DNA from: Azospirillum thiophilum
GTDB taxonomy: Bacteria; Pseudomonadota; Alphaproteobacteria; Azospirillales; Azospirillaceae
DNA: 64,000 nucleotides
Assembly: GCF_001305595.1 (NCBI RefSeq)
Contig: NZ_CP012406.1
Span: forward strand, 1 to 64,000
Direction of reading: 5' to 3'
This document shows positions 31,581-40,826 of this stretch, in pieces. The stretch's first letter is position 1. Every line of letters begins with the position of its first letter. Below the pieces are notes generated by a model. The model worked only from the letters and a program-made list of their open reading frames with translations, ran no database searches and had not been told where the DNA came from. The position numbers were made by a program, and so were the translations under genes.

Positions 31581-33041
31581 ATGCCGAATTTGAGGCCGAT
31601 CCTTTTCATCGTCGCCATCGTGCTTCTTGCGCTGTCCGCAACGATGCTGATCCCGGCGGCGGTCGACCATGCCTATGGCAATCCGGACGCGCGGGTCTTC
31701 CTCTATTCCGCCGCCTTCACCGGCGGCTGCGGCGGAGCGCTGGCCCTCGCCACGCGCTGCCACCTGCAGGGCGGCCTGTCGCTGCGCCAGGCCTTCCTGC
31801 TGACGCCGCTGACCTGGACCGCCACCGCCGCCTTCGCGGCGCTGCCCTTCCAGTTCGGCCATTTCCCGGATTTGTCGCTGAACTACGCCAACGCCTTCTT
31901 CGAGACGATGTCGGGGCTGACCACCACCGGCTCCACCGTGCTGGTCGGGCTGGACCGCACGACGGAGGGGATCCTGCTGTGGCGGGCGCTGCTGCAATGG
32001 CTGGGCGGCATCGGGATCATCGGCGTCGCCGTCGCCGTGCTGCCGGCGCTGCGCGTCGGCGGCATGCAGCTGTTCCGCACCGAATCCTCCGACCGCTCGC
32101 AGAAGGTGCTGCCGCGCGCCCAGCAGATCGCCAAGGCCATCGCCGCCGTCTATTCCGGGCTGACGCTGATCTGCGGCGTCTGCTACTGGCTGGCGGGGAT
32201 GACCCCGTTCGAGGCGGTGGTGCATGCGCTGACCAGCCTGTCGAGCGGCGGATTCTCCACCTCAGACCAGTCGATCGGGCAGTTCGAACGCCCGCTGCTG
32301 CACTGGCTGGTGACGCTGTTCATGCTGCTGGGCAGCCTGCCCTTCGTCCTCTATGTCCGCACGCTGGCCGGCCAGCGCGACGCGCTGTGGAAGGACAGCC
32401 AGGTGCGGACCTATCTGGTCTTCCTGGCGGCGGTGATCCTGCCGCTGAGTGTCTGGCTGGCGGCGACCCACGGCTATGCGTTCGCCGACGCCCTGCGCCT
32501 GGTCGCCTTCAACGTGGTGTCGGTCGTCACCACCACCGGCTATGCCTATACCGACTACAGCCAATGGGGAAATCTGGCGGTCGGCGTCTTCTTCGGGCTG
32601 ACCTTCATCGGCGGCTGCACCGGCTCGACCGCCGGGGGCATCAAGATCTTCCGGTTCGAAGTGATGGTGACGGTGCTGCGCACCCATTTTCTGCACCTGA
32701 TCTATCCCCGCGGCGTCTTTCCGCGCCAGTACGGCAACCGCCGGCTGGACGACGACGTGCTGGGGTCGGTGATCGTCTTCTTCGCGCTGTTCTTCACCGC
32801 CTACAGCGTGGTGACCATCGCGCTGATGGCGCTGGGGCTGGACTTCATCACCAGCGCCAGCGCCGCGGTCACCGCGCTGGCGAATGTCGGCCCCGGGCTG
32901 GGCGAGATCATCGGCCCGGCCGGAACCTTCTCGTCCCTGCCGGATGCTGCCAAATGGCTGCTGTCGCTGGCGATGCTGCTGGGCCGGCTGGAGCTGTTCA
33001 CCGTGCTGGTGCTGTTCATGCCGCGCTTCTGGCGGGGCTGA
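31581..33041 (+). CDS. trkH: Trk potassium uptake channel subunit TrkH
   Basis: TrkH is the membrane pore for K+ uptake. The ATG at 31581 (MPNLRPILFIVAIVLLALSA) gives 486 residues, the typical length. The four pore-loop regions with selectivity glycines are seen as MSGLTTTGSTVLVGLD, ALTSLSSGGFSTSDQSIGQF, NVVSVVTTTGYAYTDY and TALANVGPGLGEIIGPAGTF. FIGGCTGSTAGGIKIFRFEV is the well-conserved segment after the third pore loop. It pairs with trkA just upstream. Confidence 0.96.
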   Translation: MPNLRPILFIVAIVLLALSATMLIPAAVDHAYGNPDARVFLYSAAFTGGCGGALALATRCHLQGGLSLRQAFLLTPLTWTATAAFAALPFQFGHFPDLSLNYANAFFETMSGLTTTGSTVLVGLDRTTEGILLWRALLQWLGGIGIIGVAVAVLPALRVGGMQLFRTESSDRSQKVLPRAQQIAKAIAAVYSGLTLICGVCYWLAGMTPFEAVVHALTSLSSGGFSTSDQSIGQFERPLLHWLVTLFMLLGSLPFVLYVRTLAGQRDALWKDSQVRTYLVFLAAVILPLSVWLAATHGYAFADALRLVAFNVVSVVTTTGYAYTDYSQWGNLAVGVFFGLTFIGGCTGSTAGGIKIFRFEVMVTVLRTHFLHLIYPRGVFPRQYGNRRLDDDVLGSVIVFFALFFTAYSVVTIALMALGLDFITSASAAVTALANVGPGLGEIIGPAGTFSSLPDAAKWLLSLAMLLGRLELFTVLVLFMPRFWRG

Positions 33042-33084
33042 GGGGACGGCGGGGTGGGTGGCCTGCCCCGCCGGGCTGAGGGTC

Positions 33085-33315
33085 CTACGGGGTTCGATCG
33101 GCCTCCGGCTCGCGGTTGGCCGCGTGGTCCTGCATCTGTTCGGTCTGGATGGTCTTGCCGTCGAGACCGCGCGCCTCGGTGTGGCGGGACTTGTCGCGGT
33201 TCGACAGCACCGTGTTGTCGCCGATGGAGCCGGCGGGCAGGTCCGTGGTGGCGCCGGTTCCGCTGCCCTTGCCCTGCGCGCCGGTGCCCATGTGCTTCTT
33301 GCTGGCATTCGCCAT
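33085..33315 (-). CDS. Small hydrophilic protein of unknown function
   Basis: This 76-residue, highly charged and Gly/Thr-rich protein has no signal or membrane segment. The centre, PAGSIGDNTVLSNRDKSRHT and GLDGKTIQTEQMQDHAANRE, is the only ordered-looking part. Its composition recalls small stress-related disordered proteins, but no family was recognised. It converges with trkH (43 bp) and lies upstream-facing to the DUF4142/PRC gene region. Confidence 0.55.
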   Translation of the reverse strand: MANASKKHMGTGAQGKGSGTGATTDLPAGSIGDNTVLSNRDKSRHTEARGLDGKTIQTEQMQDHAANREPEADRTP

Positions 33316-33415
33316 CGCGATTTCTCCCTATGGCTGGCCGTCCGGTGCCGGGACCGGAGCCCCGGCGCCGGAGACGGATGGTTGACGGGGATTGTCGGGG
33401 GCAATTCCGCAGGGA

Positions 33416-34321
33416 TTACTGCGTATTGCCGCTGGGGGCGGCGCCGCGCTTGCCCAGCGAGACGGTGGTGCCGTCATATTCGAATTCGGCCATCTGCTTG
33501 ACCTGATCCTCGGTCACCTGGCGGGCGACGAGGCGGTCGCCGTCGGCGTTCAGCAGGTTGTAGTCGAGCGCCACCTGCTTGGCCCCGATGCCGAGGATGC
33601 CGCCGCGGTCGAGGATCACCTGGGTGGCGTTGCCGGATTGCGGGTCGAGGATGATGTCGGCCACATCGCCCAGCTTGTTGCCGTCCTGGCCATAGACGTC
33701 CTTGCCCATCAGGCTCTCGAAGCTGGTGCGCTGCTGGGTGGCGTTGCCGGCAGCATTGCCGGTGGTGCCGGTGGCGGAGGCGACGGCCGGGCGCAGGTCG
33801 CGCACCTGGCGCAGATGCTGCTCCAGCGTCGGCAGCGTCTGTTCGGCGAAGCGTTTCAGGTCGGCGTCCTTGCCGGTCTCCGCCTGGGTGCGGAACAGGG
33901 CGACGGCGGTCTGGTGGGCCTCGATCTGGCCCTGCAGATAGGCGGCGTCGAACTGGTCGGCCTTCAGGGCGCGGAGTTGGTCCAGCTTCTGCTGGTGTTC
34001 GGAATCGAGGCTTGTCGGCAGCGTCATCGATTTCTGCTGTGCCAGTGCCTTCATGGCCTCGGAGGTCTTGCCATGGTCGGCCGCCATATGGCTGCCGAAC
34101 TGCTTGACCCCGGCGTCCTTCGCCTGCTCCTGCGCCAGCTTGCCGGCCTGGATCTCGAACATGTCGCTGATCGCGGCCTTTTCGGCGAAGGTCTTGTCGG
34201 CCTGTGCCGGCTGGCCCGCCTGGGTGGCGGTCTTGGCCGGCGTCGGGGTCTGGGCCAGGGCGATGGCGGGTGCCGCGAACAGCATCAGGGCCGCGGTCGC
34301 GAGAAGGTGGTGGCGTTTCAT
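33416..34321 (-). CDS. Exported DUF4142 protein fused to a PRC-barrel domain
   Basis: The ATG at 34321 gives 301 residues with a cleavable signal (HHLLATAALMLFAAPAIALA). The DUF4142 domain (about residues 42-170) has FAEKAAISDMFEIQAGKLAQ, VKQFGSHMAADHGKTSEAMK and LRALKADQFDAAYLQGQIEA followed by HQTAVALFRTQAETGKDADL. These are ferritin-like helices with conserved His. A C-terminal PRC-barrel (about 210-290) has FESLMGKDVYGQDGNKLGDV and ADIILDPQSGNATQVILDRG. Each domain alone is common in exported proteobacterial proteins. The combination suggests an envelope stress role, by inference. Confidence 0.85.
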   Translation of the reverse strand: MKRHHLLATAALMLFAAPAIALAQTPTPAKTATQAGQPAQADKTFAEKAAISDMFEIQAGKLAQEQAKDAGVKQFGSHMAADHGKTSEAMKALAQQKSMTLPTSLDSEHQQKLDQLRALKADQFDAAYLQGQIEAHQTAVALFRTQAETGKDADLKRFAEQTLPTLEQHLRQVRDLRPAVASATGTTGNAAGNATQQRTSFESLMGKDVYGQDGNKLGDVADIILDPQSGNATQVILDRGGILGIGAKQVALDYNLLNADGDRLVARQVTEDQVKQMAEFEYDGTTVSLGKRGAAPSGNTQ

Positions 34322-34582
34322 GGCGGCTGTTCCTGCAGGTGCATGGTGATCGATCGCGGTTCCGGTCCCGGCCGACGGCCGGAGCCGGAGCGCCGTTCTT
34401 CCCTCCTTCAACCGGCGAGACCGGCCGGCGTTCCGAAACCGGAGCACTGCCGCTTTCGTGCGCCGGCGGTGCAGCGGGGCGAATGACGTAGCGCGCCGGG
34501 GGTATAGCCGAATGCGCGCTCGGCCTAGGCCGCCCGTCCGGGGCAAGAAGAAACGGCTTATGTCCCCGGTACGGAGGCCCGC

Positions 34583-36316
34583 TTGCTACGTGACGCCCGC
34601 CATGTCCTGAACGGCACGCACATCGATTGCGATCTCTGCATCGTCGGCGGCGGCGCCGCCGGCCTCACCATGGCGCGCGAACTGGCCGGCGGGACGTGCA
34701 GCGTCGTCCTGCTGGAGGGCGGCGGGCTGGAGGTCGACGGCATCTCCCAGGCGCTCTATGCCGGGCGCAACGTCGGCCTGCCCTACGAGCGGCTGACCAC
34801 CGCGCGCAGCCGCTATCTGGGCGGCAGCACCAACTGCTGGGGCGGCTTCTCCCGGCCGCTGGAGCCGGGGGACTTCGTCCGGCGCCCCTGGATCCCCGGC
34901 AGCGGCTGGCCGATCGCGCGCGAGGCGCTGATGCCCTACTACGAGCGCTCGCAGGAGGTGCTCGGCCTCGGCCCCTTCGACTATGGCAACGGGTTCTGGA
35001 TGGAGCGGGTGGGAGGGCCGAATGCCACCCTGTTTCCCCTGGACGGGGTGGATGGCCAAATGGGTGGCGGAATGGACGGGGGCGATTTCGAGAACCGCGT
35101 CGCCCAGCTCAGCCCGCCGATCCGCATGGGCGAGGCCTACCGGGCGGAGATCGGGCGCGCCGCCAACATCACCGCCTTCCTCAACGCCAACGTGACCGGG
35201 CTGGAAACCAACGCCACAGCCAGCGCGGTCGAGCGGGTCCGGGTCCGCACGCTGGGCGGCCCCGGCTTCACCGTCGGCGCGCGGTTGTTCGTGCTGTGCT
35301 GCGGCGGGATCGAGAACGCGCGCATCCTGCTGCTGTCCAACGGGGTGCAGGCGGCGGGGCTGGGCAACGGCAACGATCTGGTCGGCCGCTGCTTCGCCGA
35401 CCATCCGCGCTTCAAGACCGGGCCGGTGCGGCTGACCCAGCAGAGGCAGCACCGCAGGCTCTACGACGTCAGCCTGTGCCTGGCCCGGCGGCGGCTGCGG
35501 CGGCCGCACCCCCCGGTGGCGCTGGCGCTGGCGCCGACCGCGGAACTGCAGGCGCGGCACGAGCTGCCCAATTCGCGCACATATCTGGTCGCCTCCTACC
35601 ATTCCGGGGCGCTGGACGCCTTCAAGGCGATGCGCGACCTGCGGCTGCTGCCGTCCCGCCACCGTTGCCGCCGCTTCGGCGTGTCGGAGGACGAGGCGGC
35701 GAGCCTGCTGCGCAATGCCGGCCCGCGCATCCTGCGCAGCCTGCCGCAGCTGGTCCACGCCCTGTTCGACAGCACGATCGATCCCGGCTGGCTGCCGCGC
35801 CGCTTCACCCTGGAAACGGTGCTGGAGCCGGTCCCCAACCCCGACAGCCGGGTGACGCTGGACCATGCCACCGACCCGTTCGGCTGCAACCTGCCGCGGG
35901 TGGACTGGCGGCTGACCGACCAGGACCGCCGGGGGGCCGCCGAGACCCAGCGCCTGCTGCGCGAGGAGTTGCTGCGCCGGGGCCTGATCTCCGTCGATGG
36001 CGATGGGGAGGACGGCGGGGAGGGCGATGCGGAGAGGGGGGCGGCGGCGATGGCCGACGTCGGCTGGTGCTGGCACCATATGGGGACGACGCGCATGCAT
36101 GAGTCGCCGCGTCACGGCGTGGTCGATGCCGATGGCCGCGTCCATGGGGTGGGGAATCTCTATGTCGCCGGCAGCTCGGTCTTTCCGACCATGGGGGCGG
36201 ACCATCCGACCATGACCATCGTCGCGCTGGCCCTGCGGCTGACCGACCGCGTCGCCGCGCTGCTGCAGGACGAGCGGAGCAGCCCGCCCGCCCCGGCGGT
36301 CGCCGCCTCGCTTTGA
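34583..36316 (+). CDS. GMC family FAD oxidoreductase
   Basis: GMC enzymes oxidise alcohols, sugars or choline-like substrates with FAD. TTG at 34583 is the likely start, with ACGGAGG at 34571-34577. The 577-residue product has an FAD-binding CDLCIVGGGAAGLTMARELA at about residues 16-35, SRYLGGSTNCWGGFSRPLEP, and a C-terminal domain GWCWHHMGTTRMHESPRHGV then GVGNLYVAGSSVFPTMGADH. The His pair before MGTTRM is the usual catalytic site. No signal peptide or cytochrome partner is adjacent. The substrate cannot be told from sequence alone; it resembles the glucose-methanol-choline branch found near sugar metabolism genes. Confidence 0.88.
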   Translation: MLRDARHVLNGTHIDCDLCIVGGGAAGLTMARELAGGTCSVVLLEGGGLEVDGISQALYAGRNVGLPYERLTTARSRYLGGSTNCWGGFSRPLEPGDFVRRPWIPGSGWPIAREALMPYYERSQEVLGLGPFDYGNGFWMERVGGPNATLFPLDGVDGQMGGGMDGGDFENRVAQLSPPIRMGEAYRAEIGRAANITAFLNANVTGLETNATASAVERVRVRTLGGPGFTVGARLFVLCCGGIENARILLLSNGVQAAGLGNGNDLVGRCFADHPRFKTGPVRLTQQRQHRRLYDVSLCLARRRLRRPHPPVALALAPTAELQARHELPNSRTYLVASYHSGALDAFKAMRDLRLLPSRHRCRRFGVSEDEAASLLRNAGPRILRSLPQLVHALFDSTIDPGWLPRRFTLETVLEPVPNPDSRVTLDHATDPFGCNLPRVDWRLTDQDRRGAAETQRLLREELLRRGLISVDGDGEDGGEGDAERGAAAMADVGWCWHHMGTTRMHESPRHGVVDADGRVHGVGNLYVAGSSVFPTMGADHPTMTIVALALRLTDRVAALLQDERSSPPAPAVAASL

Positions 36317-36365
36317 GCGGGACGGCACAATCCTGTATTCCTCTCCCATCCGGGAGGAGTGCGCC

Positions 36366-36956
36366 ATGGATCTGTTCGACGATGGTCCCGCCATGCCGGC
36401 GGAGGGGTTGCCGGAGCCGGCCGGGCCGCTGCCCGACATTGTGGCGCCCGGGCTCGACTGCCTGTTCGTCGGCTTCAATCCGGGGCTGCGGTCGGGGGCG
36501 CTCGGCCATCACTATGCCGGGCGGGGCAACCAGTTCTGGCGCCTGCTGGCGGCGGCCGGGCTGACCCCGCGGCTGTACCGGCCGGAGGAGGACGTGACCC
36601 TGCCGGCCATCGGGCTGGGCTCCACCAACCTCGTGGCGCGGGCAACCGCCAGCGCCGCCGAGCTGTCGCGGGCGGAGCTGCGCGGCGGGGTGCCGCGGCT
36701 GGCGCGGATCGTCGCCCATGTCCGGCCGCGGGTGCTGGCCTATACCGGCAAGGGTGTCTATCTGGCGGCGACCGGCCTGCCCGACGCGCCGTGGGGCGTG
36801 CAGGAACGGCCGCTGTTCGACGGCGTCGCCGATGTGGTGGTGCCCTCGCCGAGCGGTCTCGCCCGCCTGCCCTTCGAGGAGAAGCTGCGCTGGTACCGGG
36901 AGGTGCGGGCGGAGATCGGAACGGAGATCGGGGCGCCGACCGGGCGGCGGCGCTGA
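36366..36956 (+). CDS. mug: Mug-type mismatch-specific uracil/thymine DNA glycosylase
   Basis: The enzyme removes uracil or thymine mispaired with guanine, starting base-excision repair. The 196-residue protein carries the family motif LFVGFNPGLRSGALGHHYAG, where the Asn of GFNPG positions the catalytic water. GRGNQFWRLLAAAGLTP, IGLGSTNLVARATASAAELS and a C-terminal VPSPSGLARLPFEEKLRWYR also match. The last segment is the DNA-intercalating and active-site loop (usually 'PS.SG'). The start is at the ATG shortly after the GMC gene stop (about 50 bp). Convergent iorB-like gene follows. Confidence 0.9.
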   Translation: MDLFDDGPAMPAEGLPEPAGPLPDIVAPGLDCLFVGFNPGLRSGALGHHYAGRGNQFWRLLAAAGLTPRLYRPEEDVTLPAIGLGSTNLVARATASAAELSRAELRGGVPRLARIVAHVRPRVLAYTGKGVYLAATGLPDAPWGVQERPLFDGVADVVVPSPSGLARLPFEEKLRWYREVRAEIGTEIGAPTGRRR

Positions 36957-36964
36957 CGCCGCCC
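36942..36964. terminator. GC-rich hairpin over the mug stop codon
   Basis: GGGCGGCG (36942-36949) and CGCCGCCC (36957-36964) form a perfect 8-bp stem with the TGA in the loop. The convergent gene ends 20 bp further on. There is no T tract, so intrinsic termination is only suggested. Confidence 0.35.
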
Positions 36965-36983
36965 GGCCTGGCGCCCCGTCCCG

Positions 36984-39251
36984 TCAGCTGACGATGCCGC
37001 CCCGGCTGAAGGGCAGCGTCTGCAACGGCTGGCCGGTCACCGAGAAGACGGCGTTGGCCATTGCCGGGGCGACGGTCGGGACGCCGGGCTCGCCGGCGCC
37101 TGTCGGCCGTTCGTGCGAGGGCATGATGTGGACCTCGACCGCCGGCATGTCGGACATCCGCATCGGCAGATAGCCGTCGAAGTTGCCCTGGTCGACCAGA
37201 CCGTCGGTCATGGTGATCTCGCCGCGCAGGGCATGGCCGATGCCCCAGCCGGCGCCGCCCTCCATCTGCGCCTTGACGATGTCGGGGTTGACCACCTCGC
37301 CGCAATCGACGGCGACGACGACGCGGTCGACCTTGAACTGGCCCTTGTCGCCCACCGTCACCTCGACGACATGCGCGACGAAGGTGTTGAAGCTCTCATG
37401 CACGGCGACGCCGCGGCCTTTGCCCTTGGGCAGCGGCTGGCCCCAGCCGGCCTTCTCCGCCGCCAGCTTCAGCACGCCGGCCAGCCGCGGATGGTCCTTC
37501 AGCATCTCCAGCCGGAAGGCGACCGGATCCTTGCCGGCCGCCTTGGCCAGCCGGTCGATCGTGACCTCCTTGGCATAGGCGGTGTGGGTGTGGCCGACCG
37601 ACCGCCACCACAGGGTGGTGACCGGCGAAGCGGCGGTGTGCGCATCGACGGCGAGATTCGGCACCGGATAGGCCATGTCCGACGCGCCCTCGACCATCGT
37701 CGCATCGACGCCGTTCTTGACCATCACCGCCTCGAACGGCGTGCCGGCCATGAAGCTCTGGCCGACGATGCGCTGCTTCCAGCCGACGATGGCGCCCTTG
37801 GAATCGACCGCCGCCTTGATCCGGTGCAGCACCAGCGGACGGTAGCGGCCGCCCTTGATGTCGTCCTCGCGCGTCCACACCAGATGCACCGGGGCCTTGG
37901 GATAGGCCTTGGCGATCATCGCCGCCTCGACGATGTAGTCGGCGTTGGTGGTGGCACGCCGGCCGAAGCTGCCGCCGGCCCATTGGGTCTCGATCCTCAC
38001 CTGTTCCGGCTTGCAGCCGAGGACGCCGGCGACGGCCATCTGCTCCACGGTCTGGAACTGCGAGCCGGCCCAGATGGTGCAGCCGCCCTCGGGGTTGAGG
38101 GCCACCACCGCGTTCAGCGGCTCCATCGGCGCATGGGCGAGGTAGGGGAACACATAGTCGCCCTCGACCACATGGCCGCCCTTGGCCGCGGCGTCGGCGA
38201 TGGCCTTGTCGGCGTCGCCCTTGCCGGCGGCGACCGCACCCGGCCGGTCGGCCAGCTTGCGGAAGTCGGCCAGCATGGCGTCGGTGCCGCGCATCTCGGA
38301 CTTGGCGTCGTCCCAGGTCACCTTCAGCGCCTCGCGGCCCTGGATGGCGGCCCAGCTGTTCTTCGCGATCACCGCGACGCCGACCGGCAGGGTCACCACC
38401 TCGATCACGCCGGCCACCTTGCGGGCGGCGGCATCGTCGACGCTCTTCACCGTGCCGCCGAAGCGCGGGCTGCGGGCCAGCACCGCCGTCACCTGGCCGG
38501 GGCGGCGGATGTCCATGGCGAAGACGGCGGTGCCGTCGGTCTTGCTGACATGGTCCAGCCGGTGCAGGTCCGGCTTGCCGATCAGCACATAGTCCTTCCG
38601 GTCCTTCAGCTTGACCTGCTGCGGCACCGGCAGCTTCGCCGCCTCCTCCGCCAGCTCGCCGAAGGTGAAGCTGCGATTGCTCGCGGCATGGCGCACCACG
38701 CCCTTCGCCACCGTCACCTCGCCGGCCGGAACCGTCCAGCGCGCGGCGGCTGCGGCGACCAGCATCGCACGGGCGGCGGCGCCGGCCATGCGCAGCTCGT
38801 CCCAGCTGTTGGCGACGGCGGTCGAGCCGCCGGTGCCCTGGAGGCCGAAGAAATGGTTGGCGTAGAGCTTGCCGTCGGCCGGGGCGAAGGCGCCGCGCAG
38901 CTGCGCCCAGTCGGCGTCCAGCTCCTCCGCGACGATGGTGGCGAGGCCGGTGACGATGCCCTGGCCCATGTCGAGATGCTTGGCCAGCACCGTCACGGTG
39001 TTGTCGGGCGCGACGATGACGAACAGCTGCGGGCGTGGGTCGGCCGGGCCGACGATCTTCGGCGCGGCGTCCGCCGCCAGCGCCGGCAGCGGCAGGTGGG
39101 CGCCGATGACCAGCGCGCCGGCCCCGGCGCCGATGGCCTTCAGGAAGCCGCGGCGCGAGGGTGCAGGCAGATGGCCGAAGGCGGGAGCGCCATCGAGGCC
39201 GGGTTGGGCGAATCCCGATTGGGCCGCCTGACGGATCAGGTGATGCAGCAT
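36984..39251 (-). CDS. Molybdopterin-binding subunit of an IorB-like aldehyde/isoquinoline oxidoreductase
   Basis: This is the large subunit of a periplasmic molybdenum hydroxylase, 755 residues. A Tat signal is visible: SRRGFLKAIGAGAGALVIGA (about residues 33-52). Family segments are HLDMGQGIVTGLATIVAEEL, GLQGTGGSTAVANSWDELR, QWAGGSFGRRATTNADYIVE and, near the end, AQMEGGAGWGIGHALRGEIT with GEPGVPTVAPAMANAVF carrying the probable catalytic Glu. The XDH family needs molybdopterin cytosine dinucleotide and a small Fe-S partner; that partner lies 3 bp upstream. No XdhC-type chaperone or cytochrome is nearby. The substrate is not determinable; IorB, aldehyde and nicotinate enzymes share this layout. 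Confidence 0.9.
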   Translation of the reverse strand: MLHHLIRQAAQSGFAQPGLDGAPAFGHLPAPSRRGFLKAIGAGAGALVIGAHLPLPALAADAAPKIVGPADPRPQLFVIVAPDNTVTVLAKHLDMGQGIVTGLATIVAEELDADWAQLRGAFAPADGKLYANHFFGLQGTGGSTAVANSWDELRMAGAAARAMLVAAAAARWTVPAGEVTVAKGVVRHAASNRSFTFGELAEEAAKLPVPQQVKLKDRKDYVLIGKPDLHRLDHVSKTDGTAVFAMDIRRPGQVTAVLARSPRFGGTVKSVDDAAARKVAGVIEVVTLPVGVAVIAKNSWAAIQGREALKVTWDDAKSEMRGTDAMLADFRKLADRPGAVAAGKGDADKAIADAAAKGGHVVEGDYVFPYLAHAPMEPLNAVVALNPEGGCTIWAGSQFQTVEQMAVAGVLGCKPEQVRIETQWAGGSFGRRATTNADYIVEAAMIAKAYPKAPVHLVWTREDDIKGGRYRPLVLHRIKAAVDSKGAIVGWKQRIVGQSFMAGTPFEAVMVKNGVDATMVEGASDMAYPVPNLAVDAHTAASPVTTLWWRSVGHTHTAYAKEVTIDRLAKAAGKDPVAFRLEMLKDHPRLAGVLKLAAEKAGWGQPLPKGKGRGVAVHESFNTFVAHVVEVTVGDKGQFKVDRVVVAVDCGEVVNPDIVKAQMEGGAGWGIGHALRGEITMTDGLVDQGNFDGYLPMRMSDMPAVEVHIMPSHERPTGAGEPGVPTVAPAMANAVFSVTGQPLQTLPFSRGGIVS

Positions 39252-39254
39252 GGC

Positions 39255-39716
39255 TCAGGCCCTCATCGTCTGGGCGGCATCCTTGATCGCCGCGCGGATA
39301 CGGACATAGGTGGCGCAGCGGCAGACATTGCCGTCCATCGCCGTGTCGATGTCCTGGTCGGTCGGGTTCTGGTTGTCGGTCAGCAGCGCGATGGCGCTCA
39401 TGATCTGGCCCGACTGGCAATAGCCGCACTGGACGACGTCCAGCTTCTGCCACGCCGCCTGGACGGCCTGGGCCGCCTTGCCCTTCACCCCCTCGATGGT
39501 GGTGATTTTGCTTTCGGCGGTCAGCATGCCGACCGGCGTCTGGCAGGCGCGCGTCGGCGTGCCGTCGACATGGACGGTGCAGGCGCCGCACTGGGCGACG
39601 CCGCAGCCGAACTTGGTGCCGGTCATGTTCAGCTCGTCCCGCAGAACCCACAGGAGGGGCATGTCGTCGGGCACGTCGACCTGACGGACCTCGCCGTTGA
39701 CGTTGATGCTAATCAT
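39255..39716 (-). CDS. (2Fe-2S) subunit of the molybdenum hydroxylase (IorA-like)
   Basis: This 153-residue iron-sulfur protein has two 2Fe-2S clusters. The plant-type cluster is GTKFGCGVAQCGACTVHVDG (about residues 33-52). The second is VVQCGYCQSGQIMSAIALLT plus GNVCRCATYVRIRAAIKDAA. All eight cysteines are present. It passes electrons from the molybdenum centre of the adjacent large subunit to an unknown acceptor. The pair is divergent from a LysR regulator, with 195 bp between. Confidence 0.95.
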   Translation of the reverse strand: MISINVNGEVRQVDVPDDMPLLWVLRDELNMTGTKFGCGVAQCGACTVHVDGTPTRACQTPVGMLTAESKITTIEGVKGKAAQAVQAAWQKLDVVQCGYCQSGQIMSAIALLTDNQNPTDQDIDTAMDGNVCRCATYVRIRAAIKDAAQTMRA

Positions 39717-39911
39717 GGCTCTTGCCTCTTTCTCCCTGGACGGATCCGGTGCCGGTTCGACCGCTGGACGGGTCGGCGACGGGTCCGCTGCCCGGTTGGG
39801 GCGTTGGCTTGCGAATTGGCTTTTCGGTTGTCGACTGCTGGCTCAAGCGCTGCCTGGACAGATTACACCGTTCAGTGCACAATGAAGTAGGCGGCTTTGG
39901 TTCATATCGTC

Positions 39912-40826
39912 ATGAAAGCTATTCATAACCCTGCGCTCGACCTCAACCTGATCAAGGTGTTCGACGCGCTGCTGGAAACCCGCAACGTCTCGCGCGCGGC
40001 CGAGGCGCTGGGCGTCAGCCAGTCGGCGGTCAGCCATGCGCTGGCCCGGCTGCGCACGCTGGTCGGCGATCCGCTGTTCGTGCGCACCGGCAACCGGATG
40101 GAACCGACCCCGCGCGCCCAGCGGCTGGCGGAGCCGCTGCGCGACCTGCTGGTCGGCGCGGCGCGGGCGCTGTCGGCGGAGGAGGATTTCGACCCCCAGC
40201 GGGAGGAGCGGAACTTCACCATCTCCACCCCCGATTCCATGCAGGCCGTGCTGCTGACCGGCATCCTGCGCGACGCGGCGGAGGGCGATCTGCGCGTGTC
40301 GGTCTCGCTGCTCAACCACGACCCCGACGCCGTGCTGAACGGGCTGGACGACGGCACCCTCGATCTGGCGATCGGCTATCTGCCGGAGCTGCGGCGCTGG
40401 CACGACCGGCAGGTGCTGTACCGGGAAACCCATGTCTGCCTGTTCAATCCGGAGCTTGTGCCGGTCGCCCCGCCCATCGGGCTGGAGGATTACACCCGCT
40501 ATCCGCACCTGATGCCGTCGCTGCGCGGCGGGCTGACCAGCTTCATCGACGACGAATTGGCGGCGTTGGGAACCCGGCGGCGGGTCGCCGCCTCCACCAC
40601 CCAGTTCCTGGCGATCCCCGTGATCCTGACGCAGGCGCCGATGCTGACCTCGCTGCCCGCCCGGCTGGCCCGGCTGTGCGCCGATGCGCTGGGGCTGGCG
40701 ACCAGCCCGCTGCCCTTCGACATCGGCGACTATGAGGTCTCGATGATCTGGCACCGCCGCAACACCGCTTCCCCGTCGCACAGCTGGCTCAGGCAGCGCA
40801 TCGGCGAAGAGGCGGCGAAGCTCTGA
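39912..40826 (+). CDS. LysR family regulator divergent from the molybdenum hydroxylase
   Basis: This is a 304-residue LysR-type regulator. The ATG at 39912 is preferred over the upstream TTG at 39897. The helix-turn-helix is LIKVFDALLETRNVSRAAEA, LGVSQSAVSHALARLRTLVG, DPLFVRTGNRMEPTPRAQRL. The periplasmic-binding-like effector domain covers residues 95-300, with FDIGDYEVSMIWHRRNTASP near the end. Such regulators commonly control the divergent gene pair, so it probably senses the substrate of the IorAB-like enzyme. A short inverted repeat (TTCAT and ATGAA, 39901-39915) overlaps its start and may be part of its operator. Confidence 0.9.
   Translation: MKAIHNPALDLNLIKVFDALLETRNVSRAAEALGVSQSAVSHALARLRTLVGDPLFVRTGNRMEPTPRAQRLAEPLRDLLVGAARALSAEEDFDPQREERNFTISTPDSMQAVLLTGILRDAAEGDLRVSVSLLNHDPDAVLNGLDDGTLDLAIGYLPELRRWHDRQVLYRETHVCLFNPELVPVAPPIGLEDYTRYPHLMPSLRGGLTSFIDDELAALGTRRRVAASTTQFLAIPVILTQAPMLTSLPARLARLCADALGLATSPLPFDIGDYEVSMIWHRRNTASPSHSWLRQRIGEEAAKL

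Noticed and set aside
37113..39890. A 925-codon rightward open frame opposite the IorB/IorA-like genes
   Set aside because: It is antisense to a molybdenum hydroxylase with all cofactor motifs, and its own translation has no recognisable segments.
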